DNA of 64,000 bases from Euleptes europaea (GCF_029931775.1 NC_079312.1:8501821-8565820), one strand, 5' to 3'; positions 1 to 10,424 are shown, counted from the stretch's first letter. Made by a program: numbers and translations. Notes: a model not told the origin generated them from the sequence alone.

Positions 1-508
1 AGGTTAGTATTCAGAGGCGTCGTCAAAACAGGCAGGAGTCAACGGCCGGAAAGATCAATCATAGCAGTAGCAACAAGACAGGGAAATTGCACGGTTGCTT
101 CCGCAAAGTGAAAGTGTGCCTGCACTGCCTTTATCAGTCAGTGCACTTCCAAGCTAGGCTTCATCCTGCAACGACTCAGCACCAGTTCTCTGTCTGCTTA
201 GGCTTTCCAGGCGAGCACTCCTTCGCCTACCCTGCAAAACTATACGCTGGCGAGTCCTGATATGCCTATCAGGTTCAGGTGAGCTTGGAGGGCTGCCATT
301 CTCAGCTTCCACTGCAGGAGTTGGGGGATGAGTAGCTTCTGTCTGCCGTTGTTCCATCTCTCTGCCTAGCTGTGGTTCCTGCTGAGTTGTTTCAGGCTCC
401 TGTACTACTGACTGCAATGGAGGTACTGAAGGCCCAGAGGCAACCTGTTCCTCCACTTCAGCTTCAGAGTCCTCTGGGTCCTCAGCTCCGAAGGCAGGGC
501 CCATGACA
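1..508 (-). mobile_element. LTR-like fossil (Gypsy/ERV-type LTR, family uncertain), runs off window
   Basis: Read on the minus strand the segment begins TGTCATGGGCC at 508. An acidic, Glu/Asp/Pro-rich reading frame follows, and then a stretch that looks like an LTR promoter and leader. A related copy with the same first bases and layout occurs at 34,695 and 59,012. It interrupts the L1-like LINE at 509, so it inserted after that LINE. Its other end lies outside the window. It is a broken fossil; assignment to LTR elements rests on the TG start and overall layout and is not certain. Confidence 0.45.
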
Positions 509-3500
509 ATTGGTCAGTTCCATCCAGTCTTTTAGCCATACTAAAGCAGATGCTTCAGCATACAGTTTAAAGTTAGGAAGTGCAAAGCCACCCCTTTCTT
601 TCGAATCCACCAAATACTTGTAAGCAATTCTTGTTTTTTTTCCTTGCCAGATGAAATTCAATAAATCTTTTCTCCAAAGGTTAAAATATTTTGCTTGAGA
701 GATTACAGGTAGATTTTGGAATAAAAACAATAATCTCGGTAATATGTTCATTTGAGTTGTCGAGATACGTCCCAAAAAGGAAAGGTTTTTGTTCATCCAG
801 TTTGACATATCTTTTTTAATTGCTTCCCATAATTTAAAATAATAATAATTATTAACAAAATCTTTATTCTTAGTAGAAATCCAAATCCCCAGGTACTTTA
901 CTTTATTAGTCTTCTCCCATCCTATTTTAAAACCTGAAACATGGCCAAATGAATTCAATATTTCCAACAGTCTATTTGCCGATTGATTCGGATAGTTCAA
1001 GATTAATAAGAGATCATCTGCAAATACCCTCATTTTAAATTCATGTTTGTTTATCTTTAGGCCATGAATAGCTTCAGTTTCTCATATCTTACAACACAAG
1101 GTTTCCAAGACCAAAATAAAAAGTAAAGGGGAAAGCGGACATCCTTGTCTTGTCCCTTTTTGTATTTTACAAATGTCCGATATTGATTCATTTACCAGTA
1201 TTTTTGCTTGTTGTTTAGTATAAATAGCTGTGATGTCTCTTCGAAATCTTTCACCAAAGTTCATTTTCTCTAGAACTTTCTTCATAAAGTCCCAGGAAAC
1301 CATATCGAAAGCTTTTTCAGCATCCAGGAAAATAAAAGCTGCTTTATGTTGAATGTTATGTTCATAGTATTCCAATGCATCCAAAAGAATTCTAAGATTG
1401 TCTTTAATTTGTCTTCCCAGAACAAAGCCTGCTTGATCTTCATGAATTAAGTCTTTAATTAATTTTTTAACTCTATTCGACAATACAGAGGCATAGATTT
1501 TGTAATCCACATTCAATAGTGAAATAGGCCTATAATTAGCTACTTTTTCAGGGTCTCTTCCAGTTTTATGAATCAAGGAGATAAATGCATGTGACCATGT
1601 CTCAGGTAACAAACCTGTATCCAATATAGTATTGCAGACCATTAAAAAGGGGTTCAGAAAATTTGATTTAAATGTCCGATAAAACAGAGCTGTTATTTCA
1701 TCGGGCCCAGGAGTTTTGTCTATTTTTTGTTCAATGATTGCTTCTTCTAGTTCTTCCAAAGAAATTGGTGCATCAATAGTTTTTTGTTGGGCTGATGACA
1801 ATTTTTTGATATTTATAGAATTTTTTTTTTCATCTTCTTATCTGAAATATTGTCTTTCTGATATAATTGAGGGTAATAAGATGTAAATTCTTTTTGTATA
1901 TCTCTTGTTGTATAAACCGGTCCTTTTGTAGTTTGTATTTTGGCTATAATTTTTTTTTTTTTAGAACCGAGTCTCTTAAATGAGTAGCCAAAAATTTACC
2001 AGGTCGATTTGCATGTTTGAAATACCTTTGCTTCGCAAATTTCACATTTTTATTCATCTCTTCTGTAACTACCAGGTTTAATTGATGTTTAAGAGCATTT
2101 ATCTTCAACAGAATAGTATTTCTTTCATCCTCCTGAGATTCCATAGTTACGTGCTGTTCTAGGTTTTGTAAATCCCACAGGATATTATTTGTCAGCTGTA
2201 ACTGCCTTCCATGCCGTATTTTTTTTAATCATAAAGCCTCTAATTACTGCTTTAAAGGCATCCCAAACTTTTTAAAGTGGTTTCTCCATTCATGTTGATT
2301 TCAAAAAAATCTTTAATAAGGGTACATAGTTCAGTCTTTATTTTCTCATCTCTCAAGAGTCTTGTCATTTAGTCTCCATCTAAATGCTTGTCTGTTATTC
2401 CGTTCAAATGAGACTGGATTATGGTCTGAGAATGTTCTTGGTACAATATGCACTTTACGTAACTGTGTGAAAATTGATTTACTTGCCCAAATCATGTCTA
2501 TTCTGGAGTGTGAATCATGTCTTGCTGAATAGAAGGTATATTCTTTAGCTGTTGTGTTCATTGTCCCCCAAATGTCCTGCAATGCAAATTCCTCCATCAT
2601 TTGAAAAAAAGTTTTCGGAAGGCATCCTTCTTTGTCATTTATAGCTTTAGTCTTCTTATCCAAAACAGAAGAGGTAACTCCATTGAAATCTCCCATCAGC
2701 AGGATTTGTTCTTCAGCATATTGAAGCAAAATGTCATGTAGTTGGTTCTTGTAGGTTATCCGGGCTGTGTAACCATGGTCTTGGTATTTTCTTTCCTGAC
2801 GTTTCGCCAGCAGCTGTGGCAGGCATCTTCAGAGGAGTAACACTGAAGGACAGTGTCTCGCTGAAACACAGAGACACTGTCCTTCAGTGTTACTCCTCTG
2901 AAGATGCCTGCCACAGCTGCTGGCGAAACGTCAGGAAAGAAAATACCAAGACCACGGTTACACAGCCCCGATAACCTACAAGAACCAATGAACTCTGACC
3001 GTGAAAGCCTTCGACAATATTTTGTCATGTAGTTATTTTTAGAACTTAGCTTTCCCTTCATTTGGCACATAGATCCCAACTACTAATGTTTTTTGACCTA
3101 ATATTTTTGTTCTAATTATCAATATTCTGCCTTCTTCATCCTTATAGATAAGTTCAGGGTTTAAATTGTGTTGTACATAAAAAGCTACCCCGTTAGTCTT
3201 TGTTTTAGAGGAGGAGATAAACACTTGTCCTAATGTCTTCCTTTCCAAGTACTTTCTATCCTTTTTCGAGATATGAGTTTCTTGTAGGCAAATTAAAGAG
3301 TATTTTTGTTTTTGTAAGAACTTAAAAATTCTTCCTCTTTTAACTTTTTCATTCAGTCCATTTACATTCCATGAAATTACTTTAGCCATGGTGATTGATT
3401 TATATAGAAATGAATTTTAAGACGATGATCCACCAACTGCTCCTTTCAAAGATTCTTCTTCTTCTTGTTCCTGCTCTTCTGGAATGAGGCCCATTCTTTT

Positions 3501-4204
3501 TTATATCTTCTCAGAAATTTTCCAACATCTTCCAGTGAAGTGACAGTAAATCTGACCTCTTTGTAACTGAAAGTAAGTCCTTGTGGCAATATCCAGTGAT
3601 ATTTTATTCCATTCTTCCTCAGCGCCATGGTGAAATCCTTGTATATGTTTCTCTTTGTCATTAAATGTCTAGGGATGTCTTTGAGGATTATTAACGGGGT
3701 CCCTTCCACAGACAAAGGATTCTCATAATGAACTTGCATAATAGCATCCTTCATCCTAATGTCATAGAAAGAGATGATATCTCTAGCCTTCGATTTCTTC
3801 AATCTGGTCGGTAGAGGGATCCTGTATATTCTGTTTATTGTATGATTTAACTCTTGTTCATCTATTTGAGTTAGGTCAGCCAATGTTTTTATAATGGTCT
3901 CTCTAGTATCACCTGATTCTTCAGGCAGGTACTTTCATATCCATAATGGCCAGTTGGTCCTTTACTGTCTCTTCTTGAGAATGCATTGCATCAAATTGTT
4001 GGTCATGGTTATCCATTCTTTTCTTAGCCTCTTTCTGTTCTTCAATCACCTTCTTGACTGAAGAGTACATTGTCTTCATATCTGTTTGCATTGTCGTACC
4101 TTGGGCTTTCATATCTTTGATCTCATCTGTTACAGTCTCCAGTTTTTGGTTAATAGATTGACTTAAAGTGTTCAACGTAACAGTTAATTGATTCATTTGT
4201 TGAC
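509..4204 (-). mobile_element. L1-like LINE, 5'-truncated, interrupted by a foldback insertion and an LTR-like element
   Basis: The minus strand holds remains of both L1 proteins. ORF1 remains: 3,921-4,204 gives a heptad-rich, coiled-coil-like stretch, and 3,446-3,883 gives the basic C-terminal RNA-binding type domain. ORF2 remains: 3,039-3,389 is the apurinic endonuclease N-terminus (SWNVNGL, LQETH). 2,346-2,729 is the endonuclease C-terminus (GDFN, SRIDMIW, SDHNP). 1,082-1,801 is reverse transcriptase (GTRQGCPLSP), and 482-1,033 is RT with FADD followed by the thumb. Frames are interrupted near 1,081 and by the insertion at 2,744-3,022, so the copy is dead. The 5' end at about 4,204 joins sequence matching 23,050 and 43,015 downstream of the two zinc-finger exons. 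The 3' end is cut by the LTR-like element. Confidence 0.9.
2744..3022. mobile_element. Foldback Penelope-like insertion with 12-bp target duplication
   Basis: Two near-perfect inverted arms (about 2,744-2,865 and 2,871-2,988) are followed by a single-copy tail ending in AT-rich DNA. The 12-mer TGTCATGTAGTT flanks the insertion at 2,732-2,743 and 3,023-3,034. In the right arm CTGAAGA (2,898-2,904), a short hairpin and GAAA (2,925-2,928) match the catalytic core order of hammerhead ribozymes, a motif known in Penelope-like retroelements. A single arm of the same family recurs at 50,034. Family assignment is by inference. Confidence 0.6.
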
Positions 4205-4382
4205 TCACAGATCTTTGCTGCCTAAAGGTACTAAAATTATACGCACAATTTTCTTCAGTAAAGCGAAACAAATTTCCTGCCAAAGATCATTATGCTTTCC
4301 TCCCTTAGACTAGTCATAGATCCATGGTAAAAGTAAACGAGATATCTAAAATCTTTCATTTTCCTGTCAAAAAGGCCAGTTT
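4205..4382 (+). other. Remnant of sequence that follows a KZFP gene (tail of upstream unit 0)
   Basis: This block matches 23,040-23,215 and 43,010-43,190, which lie about 0.8 kb past the zinc-finger stop codons of units 1 and 2. Its presence here, before unit 1 starts, shows that a further duplicated unit lay to the left and was broken by the L1-like insertion. No coding sequence is visible in it. Confidence 0.8.
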
Positions 4383-4530
4383 GTTGTAGAAAAATAGCAG
4401 GGAAATTATGACCCTAAGAATGGGAAAACATCTATTAATTCTTTAAGCATGTTTTAATATAGTGCATTGCCAAGAGGCAGTGGTTTTTTGTTTAAAATGA
4501 GTAGGGAAACAATGAACACACTAAAGTAAT
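4383..4530. other. Unassigned spacer, first part of a segment absent from the other unit spacers
   Basis: Homology to the spacers at 23,215 and 43,190 stops here and resumes near 5,096, so about 710 bp is specific to this copy. This first part is AT-rich and shows no gene or recognisable repeat. Confidence 0.5.
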
Positions 4531-4747
4531 ATCCTGACCTGGATGCCCTAGGCTGGCTGAGTCTTGTCAGATCTTGGAAGCCAAGCAATGTCAGCCCTGG
4601 TTAGTATTTGGATGGGAGACCACTCAGGAAGTCTAGAATTGCTTTGCAGAGCCACTCAATGGCAAACTGCCTCTGGATGTCTCTTCTCTTGAACCTCTTA
4701 CGGGGTTGCCATAAGTCAGCTGTAGCTTGACGGCACTTTTCACCATC
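4531..4747 (+). mobile_element. 5S rRNA-derived SINE with Bov-B-type tail
   Basis: The 5' part follows 5S rRNA, including the internal control region (CTTGGAAGCCAAGCA, then GGTTAGTATTTGGATGGGAG). The 3' part ends in a GACGGCAC tail as in Bov-B-mobilised squamate SINEs. AAAGTAAT flanks it at 4,523-4,530 and 4,748-4,755, which is the target-site duplication. This is a retroposon and not a functional 5S gene. Confidence 0.88.
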
Positions 4748-4811
4748 AAAGTAATTTGCACAAGAAAATAATACCTACAGAAGAGTCAGTGCAAGAGAAT
4801 AATATACTTAC

Positions 4812-4944
4812 ATCTCTTCAGTTGTCGGAACCCTGAAGAATGACAGAGGATGGGGCCTCTCTCCAGTCCAAATGCAGAGCTCTGTTTCACTGTATCAGTC
4901 TGGACTAAAGTTTCAATCCCTGAGCTGTTCCCTCAGCTTTTATA
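4812..4944 (-). promoter_or_regulatory. Candidate minus-strand TATA promoter plus short first exon
   Basis: On the minus strand TATAAAAG (4,944-4,937) lies about 125 bases ahead of a strong donor-like GAT|GTAAGTAT (exon edge 4,812). A start about 30 bases after the TATA box would give a noncoding first exon of roughly 100 nt. No second exon was recognised in the remaining minus-strand sequence. It could be a decayed gene start, a repeat promoter or chance. Confidence 0.25.
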
Positions 4945-5095
4945 CATTTTAACTATAGCAGTTCGTCATACTGGCCTTATTTAGTGTGAGCCTAGATATG
5001 CAGTATATGACGTCTGAATTTTTTTTTAAAAAAATACAGAAATAAGTTAAAAGCATTTTAACTCTTAAAACATTTTTCATTCATTAAGAATTTTA

Positions 5096-5410
5096 TGGCT
5101 ACTTACAATCCAAATTGTTGTTGTTATGCTAGATTTAGGAATGTATAAGCATACACCCTGGGAGTGTCGTTAAAATATTTCTGTTAAAAAAATCAAATGT
5201 AGCTATTAAATTAATCTAAGCAATTGCATATTAGCCAAACCAACTCATAGAATTTCATTATAATATGCATATCTAGACCAGGCTGGCATTACATTCAGAG
5301 TGTGCTCCTCATTATCAACCCAAAAGAGACAGTGCTAAAAGGTGATCACTGTAATCTATCATAACTTTTCCTAATTAGGAGAGAAGCTAGAAAGAGAGAG
5401 AAAATGTGGA
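5096..5410. other. Spacer shared by all unit junctions
   Basis: The block beginning AGGAATGTATAAGCATACA recurs at about 24,090 and, split by an insertion, at 44,098 and 46,463. It marks equivalent positions between units. It is AT-rich and noncoding as far as can be seen. Confidence 0.7.
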
Positions 5411-5734
5411 GCAAAGTGAGAGAAAATCCTCAGGAGGCCAGGAAGGCACTGCGCCAGCGTTGTGGCCCTCCATACCAGCATCTGGGCTACTTACACCACC
5501 TTAAGTGCCCCAACGCTGGTGGGGAGAGCCGCACCCTGGTCTCTGGCTGCTTCTGTGGAATCACCATCCCAGGACACCAGTGAGGCCTTCCACCAGCCTC
5601 CCATCGGCGTAAAGGCTCATTCTGGCATTCTGGGGGGCATTATGGTGTCCCCGGGGGTGTTTCGGGAGGAACACAAACAGCAGTGCACCCTTGAATTACT
5701 GAGTTAACACAGAAAACAAAAAAAAAAATCAATG
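5411..5734. other. Unassigned GC-richer segment, absent from the other spacers
   Basis: This segment replaces the short stretch seen at 24,410-24,480 in the next spacer. An 81-codon open frame (5,462-5,707, +) has no recognisable domain and no second copy to compare, so it is not called a gene. It may be an unrecognised repeat. Confidence 0.35.
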
Positions 5735-5945
5735 AAAAGCCAATCAGTTCCCTCATTCAAACCCTTTGGTGCAAGAGTACCAAGAGTGTAGATCCAAAAT
5801 TTCCCTCCTCTTTAAAGTTTCTGTTGTTGAGATTATTCCACAATCTAGAAGCGAAGGTCTTTATCAGTATTAGCGCAGGTGGTGAAATGATGAACAGTGA
5901 TGTCATCTTCCTAGTTCTAATAAAGCTCCTGTGCTCACAAATCCT
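5735..5945 (-). mobile_element. Penelope-like element fragment (end of coding region)
   Basis: The minus-strand translation resembles the stretch after the GIY-YIG domain of Penelope-like elements (FWIHTLGTLAPKGLN-type residues, clearest in the copies at 24,490 and 46,850). It is shared among the unit spacers, so it predates the unit duplications. The fragment is broken. Confidence 0.6.
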
Positions 5946-5949
5946 CATC

Positions 5950-6009
5950 GTAAGGGGCCATATAGGCCATCTAATCCAACCCCTTGCTCAATGCAGGTTT
6001 AGCCTAGAG
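5950..6009 (-). mobile_element. CR1 LINE 3'-end fragment
   Basis: Reversed, this reads as the conserved CR1-type tail (CCTGCATTGAGCAAGGGGTT, then a TTGGATTAGATGGCC stretch), comparable with 19,350-19,416. It is cut at 6,009 by the hAT-type element. Confidence 0.6.
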
Positions 6010-6778
6010 CAGGGGTGGGGAACCTTTTTTTCTGCCAAGGGCCATTTGGATATTTATAACATCATTTGAGGGCCATAAAAATGATCAACTTAAAAATTAG
6101 CCTGCTATATTTACTATATTTATTTACAGCAGGCAAGTAATTGCAGTATGCATAGACGTGGCAGTAATTAGCAGATGTAGACCTCTAGGACTAAGTATGC
6201 CTCTCAAAACAGGAAGATGAGACCACGTTAGTTGATGCAAGAGAATTCCTGAGAGCGGAAGTTTTGATCTATTGAATCAAATTGCTGTAGTATCCGGGCG
6301 GGAGACCTGCCAGTGAGCAGACAGTGGTTCCCCTCTGCATGGGAAGGGGAGGCAGTCGTCCATCCAGTTTTAGGATACAGGTTTGCTGGCTGCAGGTGCA
6401 GCAAGTGTCCCCCAGTGGCAGCGGCTGTTTCCCCAGCGCTTTCTTTACAACCTCTCCCCCTGCCTGGAGCGCAAGAGATTTCAGGAGCTCCCTTACAAAG
6501 CTGCTCGGTGTGGAAAGAGGTAAGGAGGTTTCTTTAATGCCGACCTGCCGGAGGACGGCAGGCGGACTGGGTGGCCAGCAGCCGGGCCACCTTAAGAGGG
6601 GAAGTGGGCTGAGAGCGCAAGAAGCAACCTGAGCAAAGCTGTTTGACTCATTTCCTGTTGCTACAGAGAAACGTCCGTTTATGCATGGGAGGTTTTGCCT
6701 TGCATTTGCTGCTCTCTAGATGTTTGCCTCTAGATGTGGGCCTTAAATGGTACGCGGATCGGACATTCTCCACCCCTG
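6010..6778. mobile_element. hAT-type non-autonomous DNA transposon, 769 bp
   Basis: The termini are CAGGGGTGGGGAACC at the left and a TCTCCACCCCTG end at the right, typical of hAT elements. GCCTAGAG (6,002-6,009) and GCCTAGCT (6,779-6,786) are a possible 8-bp target duplication with two mismatches. No transposase is encoded. The related copies at 32,007 and 56,268 have the same ends but different internal length. Confidence 0.75.
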
Positions 6779-6786
6779 GCCTAGCT

Positions 6787-7300
6787 TGGAAAGAAGGCGG
6801 CGGAGGGGAGACATGATAGAGGTCTATAAAATTATGCATGGTTTGGAGAGAGTGGACAGGGAGAGGCTTTTCTCTCCCTCCCATAATACCAGAACACGGG
6901 GTCATCTGCTAAAGCTGGAGGGCGAGAGATTCAAAACAGATAAAAGGAAGTATTTTTTCACCCAACGCATAGTTAAATTGTGGAACTCCCTGCCCCAGGA
7001 TGTGGTGATGGCTGCCAGCTTGGAGGGCTTTAAGAGGGGAGTGGACATATTCATGGAGGAGAAAGGTATTCATGGCTATCAGTCAGAATGGATTCTAGTC
7101 ATGCTGCATACCTATTCTCTCTCGTATCAGAGGAGCGTGCCTATTATTTTGGGTGCGGTGGAACACAGGCAGGATGGTGCTGCTGCACTCGTCTTGTTAG
7201 TGGCTTCCTAGAGGCACCTGGTTGGCCCCTGTGTGAACAGACTGCTGGACTTGCTGGGCCTTGGTCTGATCCAGCAGGGCCTTTCTTATGTTCTTATGAA
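6787..7300 (+). mobile_element. CR1-like LINE, 3' end with C-terminal RT tail
   Basis: The open frame 6,747-7,211 contains the residues seen at the end of CR1 ORF2 ([28 protein letters not shown], then WNSLPQDVV). The 3' end carries the short repeats TTCTTATG and TTCTTATG typical of this clade. It is 5'-truncated and dead. Confidence 0.82.
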
Positions 7301-7400
7301 TTCCAGGGTTGTGACATGGAGGCAGCAATGGGAAACCACCTCTGAACGTCTCTTGCCTTCAAAACCCGACCTCAATAATTTTCCATAAGGCCTAGCTCAC
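7301..7400 (+). mobile_element. Fragment of 5S-type SINE 3' part
   Basis: GGAAACCACCTCTGAACGTC and the following CTCTTGCCTT match the 3' half of the SINE at 4,531-4,747. The 5S-like head and the terminal tail are missing. Confidence 0.5.
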
Positions 7401-7692
7401 TCTAGTCTCACAAACACCTGCAGGTTGTTACGCTAATGGGCAGAGCCGTCAAGGTCACTAGCTCATACCATCCGAATCAGTTGAACCAGCACATGTGTGG
7501 GAAGATGGGAGGGGGATGAGAGCACTCTTCTCTCCTGAACATAATTCCAGCTCAAATGGGCTAAAACAATCTAGAGACTTCTCCTTCGGGTCCACCTTGA
7601 TTGGGAGTTGTGGGTCATCTGACCCTGGTCCACATTTCCACAAGTCTGGCTATGCCTTATGGTGGTCACTCTTTCTTTAAGCTTCAATTTCT
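7401..7692. other. Spacer without recognised feature
   Basis: Two short overlapping open frames on opposite strands have no domain and no counterpart in the other spacers. Nothing else is visible. Confidence 0.4.
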
Positions 7693-7890
7693 AGGGTTGC
7701 CGACCTCCAGGTACTAGCTGGAGATTTCCTGCTATTACAACTGATCTCCAGACAATAGAGATCAGTTCACCAGGAGAAAATGGCTGCTTTGGCCATTGGA
7801 CTATGGCATTGAAGTCCCTCCCCAAACTCCTCCCTCCTCAGGCTTTGCCCCAAAAACCTCCCACCGGTGACAAAGAAGGACCTGGCAACC
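7693..7890. mobile_element. MITE-like repeat (AGGGTTGCC family), decayed
   Basis: It starts AGGGTTGCCGACCTCC and ends CCTGGCAACC, with the same internal order as the better copies at 13,150, 28,189 and 53,302 (ATCTCCAGACAATAGAG, AAAATGGCTGCTTTGG). Confidence 0.7.
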
Positions 7891-8160
7891 GCTATTCAAT
7901 TTCAGAATGTCACTCTGTTGCTTGAAACAACATCCTTATAGCTATGAAGATCAGCAACAATGTAACAACTTAGTAAGTATAATGTGGCCAGCTAGACTTT
8001 ATTGTTTTCTTTGCCAGTTTGCCCATTTGACTATGTAACTTGTGTTTTAATCTACTTTTGAATCTTTTTCTATTAATAAACCTTTTTTGAGCTTTAAGGT
8101 TGTTGAGTTTCCCGGCCTAATACAGTGGTTTGGTTACTCCACTGGTACAAGACTGGGGCT
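7891..8160. other. Unassigned segment with AATAAA, possible retroelement end
   Basis: An ATTAATAAACC signal followed by a GAGCTTTAAGG stretch resembles the polyadenylation region of an LTR-type element. No matching end or coding part is visible, so the family is left open. Confidence 0.3.
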
Positions 8161-8790
8161 CAGTCTTCACCGCCTTTATAGCTCACTGTAGCCAATCTGT
8201 GTCCTAGAGAGCAAGACCAGCCCATCAGCATATATATTAATGCAGGATGACCTTCTAAGCAAGGCGCATGGACAGAGATATCCTGCAGCACCAGTACAAA
8301 ATCATTCAGGTGTAAATTAAATGGATGGGGTGCAAGAAGTGCATGGGGTGCCCTGTCATACTCCTGTCTGGACAGGGATTTGACTGGATAAGGAACCCAA
8401 GTTGTTTAATTTGACATACAATGGGTTTCCAGAGTAGGGGTTCATAATTAATCTCAGCAGTCTGGCAGCCAAGTGTATGGCATAAATCTTGTTCCATACA
8501 CGTACTAGAGACAGAGTCAAAGGCAGCTGTTGAATCAATAATTGCTGCTTACAACTGTCCAGACGTGTCTTGCGAGTATTTAGTAATCAACGAAGCCTAC
8601 GTATAGCAATGGTCTGTGCTTGTGCCTTTTTCTAAAGCCTGCTTGCTCATCTGTCACCTATTACTTTTTCCTCCTCCATCCACTGGAGCAGTTTCTTTTC
8701 CCAAAAAGTTGCATATAACTTTCCAATGACTGCTAAGAGATTGACTGGTTGATAATCTTGTGGATAATTCTTATTGCAGTGTTTATCTAT
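8161..8790 (-). mobile_element. LINE reverse-transcriptase fragment (family unresolved)
   Basis: The minus strand encodes pieces of a non-LTR RT: a DEQAGFR-type stretch near 8,640 and, near 8,370-8,540, residues seen intact in the copies at 24,905 and 47,280 (IPVQTGV, QGCVLAPHLFNLYLHDFV). It is shared among all three unit junctions, so it predates the unit duplications. Frames are broken. Confidence 0.65.
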
Positions 8791-9600
8791 TGGTGTGATA
8801 ACCAGTGTGTGTGAGTAGAAAGGAAGTCCTAGCTCTTAAACTCGCCCTTAGTTCCTGCCTGCCGGTTATAGAAGGCCTCTCAGATCTGTGGAGCCCAGGC
8901 CATGAAGGGCCAACTAACAGTCCTGCCCTGTATTCTATACCCCGAATCTCCTCCCTGCCCACGCTCTGGGGATGAGTCTTCCACTTGGAGTTAGCGGAAC
9001 CTCTGCTCCCCAGATTTTGCGCTGCTGCCTGTCTTTCTTTTCCTTGGGTCGTCTGTAGCCATGTAAGATGTCACCCACATATCTGAATGAATTAGCAAGA
9101 GCATGTATCGGAAGGTTTTCTGTTAAGTTTCTAGTCCTCATCAAGGTTCTAAATCTATGCTTAACCAACCCTCCTAAAACCCCAGAAGCTGTAAGGGATG
9201 TAAAAGGAGGGTGCTCCAGAGAGGACCAGCTTTGTACTGGTATTTCTTGACCTCTAAGGTGCTAGTGGACTCAGATCTAGCAATTCTGCACTGCAATCCT
9301 TAAACTAAAGGCATTACATCAGACAACGTGTGGTTTTTCAACACTTGCTTTTTACTTTGCTCTTAAGTTCTGCATCTTTTTCACACGATGTTTTTCCTTA
9401 GTATCAGAAGCATTTGCATGGAAAAGCACAGCCAACGTTCAAAATGCAGAAAAGACAAAGAAAGCCGAGTCCTGTTTCTTTTTGCTAAAGCGATCACCAA
9501 GGCAGGTCCCACGCTCCAAAACTCAAGGCTGAAAGTCTATTTACATTGAGGCAAAAAACAACCACCACCCATGATTATCAGGGAGATTTTTACATTTCTA
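8791..9600. other. Spacer before unit 1; includes the empty site of the unit 3 Bov-B insertion
   Basis: The sequence corresponds to 47,830-49,200 of the unit 3 side. AGTCTATTT occurs once at about 9,534-9,542 where unit 3 carries a Bov-B copy between two such motifs. Around 9,240-9,300 a CTCTAAGGTGCTAGTGGACT stretch resembles a Penelope-like tail. No gene is seen. Confidence 0.55.
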
Positions 9601-10410
9601 ACTTTAGGTCATCCCATTAAAACAGGCACAGCATAGCCCGACCCTTGGCTGTGGGAGATGTTTATTTGCTGCTGGTAACACCCTTTCCTGAGATGCTGGG
9701 TTTGCATTTTCTGCGCTGAGTCCCTTGAAAGGCTGAAAGGCTCTCTAGGGTTACATTGAGAGAGCCAGGGGGAGTCAGTCCTAGAGAGGCAAGTGGTGGG
9801 TGGGTGGGCGTGGGGAAGGGGGGGTTTAATACTCTCCCCTGGCTGCAGGCGACTCGCATTTTCCCGGGCTTCTGCTTGAAGGGCTGGGAGGGAAGCTGGT
9901 GAGCAAAAGGGTTCTGGGGCGGAGGAGGGGAAATAGGGGCCGGGGGCTGCGATGCAAGACCCGAAGCGGAGAGAAAGGAGGGGAGCCGGGGGTGAAAAAG
10001 AGCTCCCCCCCCACACCTTCTCCCCGCCCCATCCTGCCCCAGGAGGAGCCTCGTGGCCCCTTTGTGCAGCTGCGCCTTTGGAGGCTGGTCGGGGCTGCAG
10101 GCTGCCTAGAGGCAGGTCGACGAAGGGGAGGGGGGCAGATCTGGGGGTGCTGCAGGGAAGTCGAAGGGGGCTGGGAAGAAGAGGGGCGTTGGGTGGGGAA
10201 CCCGGACTGTGTCTCTTCTTGGGTCTGTGATGAGTCACCCAAGGCGCAGCAAGGGAGAGTCTTGGAGGAAACTTTCCACCTCCTCCATATCAGCGTGGTG
10301 CCGTTTTGCCCTTGGGAAGTGGAGGCAGGTGTGCCAGGCCTTTTCCATGCAGGGGACTGGGTGCTCCAGGTGTGAGGCTTTTGGGAAGCAGCCCCCCCCC
10401 TTCCTGCTTT
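9600..10410 (+). promoter_or_regulatory. Unit 1 GC-rich putative promoter and first-exon region
   Basis: This GC- and CpG-rich block, conserved at 25,300-26,010 and 49,200-50,030, lies upstream of all KRAB exons in each unit, as expected of a KZFP promoter island with an untranslated first exon. TGAGTCA (AP-1-like) at 10,231-10,237 is kept in all three units. Candidate splice donors exist, for example GAGGCAG|GTGTG near 10,329, but transcript evidence is needed to choose. Overlapping open frames on both strands do not keep their frame between units and are not called. Confidence 0.5.
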
Positions 10411-10424
10411 CTACTGCATCAGAC

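Noticed and set aside
4531-4747. Functional 5S rRNA gene
   Set aside because: Diverged from 5S, carries a SINE body and Bov-B-type tail and has a target-site duplication.
6747-7211. 154-codon frame as a host gene
   Set aside because: Its residues match the end of CR1 ORF2 and it ends in a CR1-type 3' repeat.
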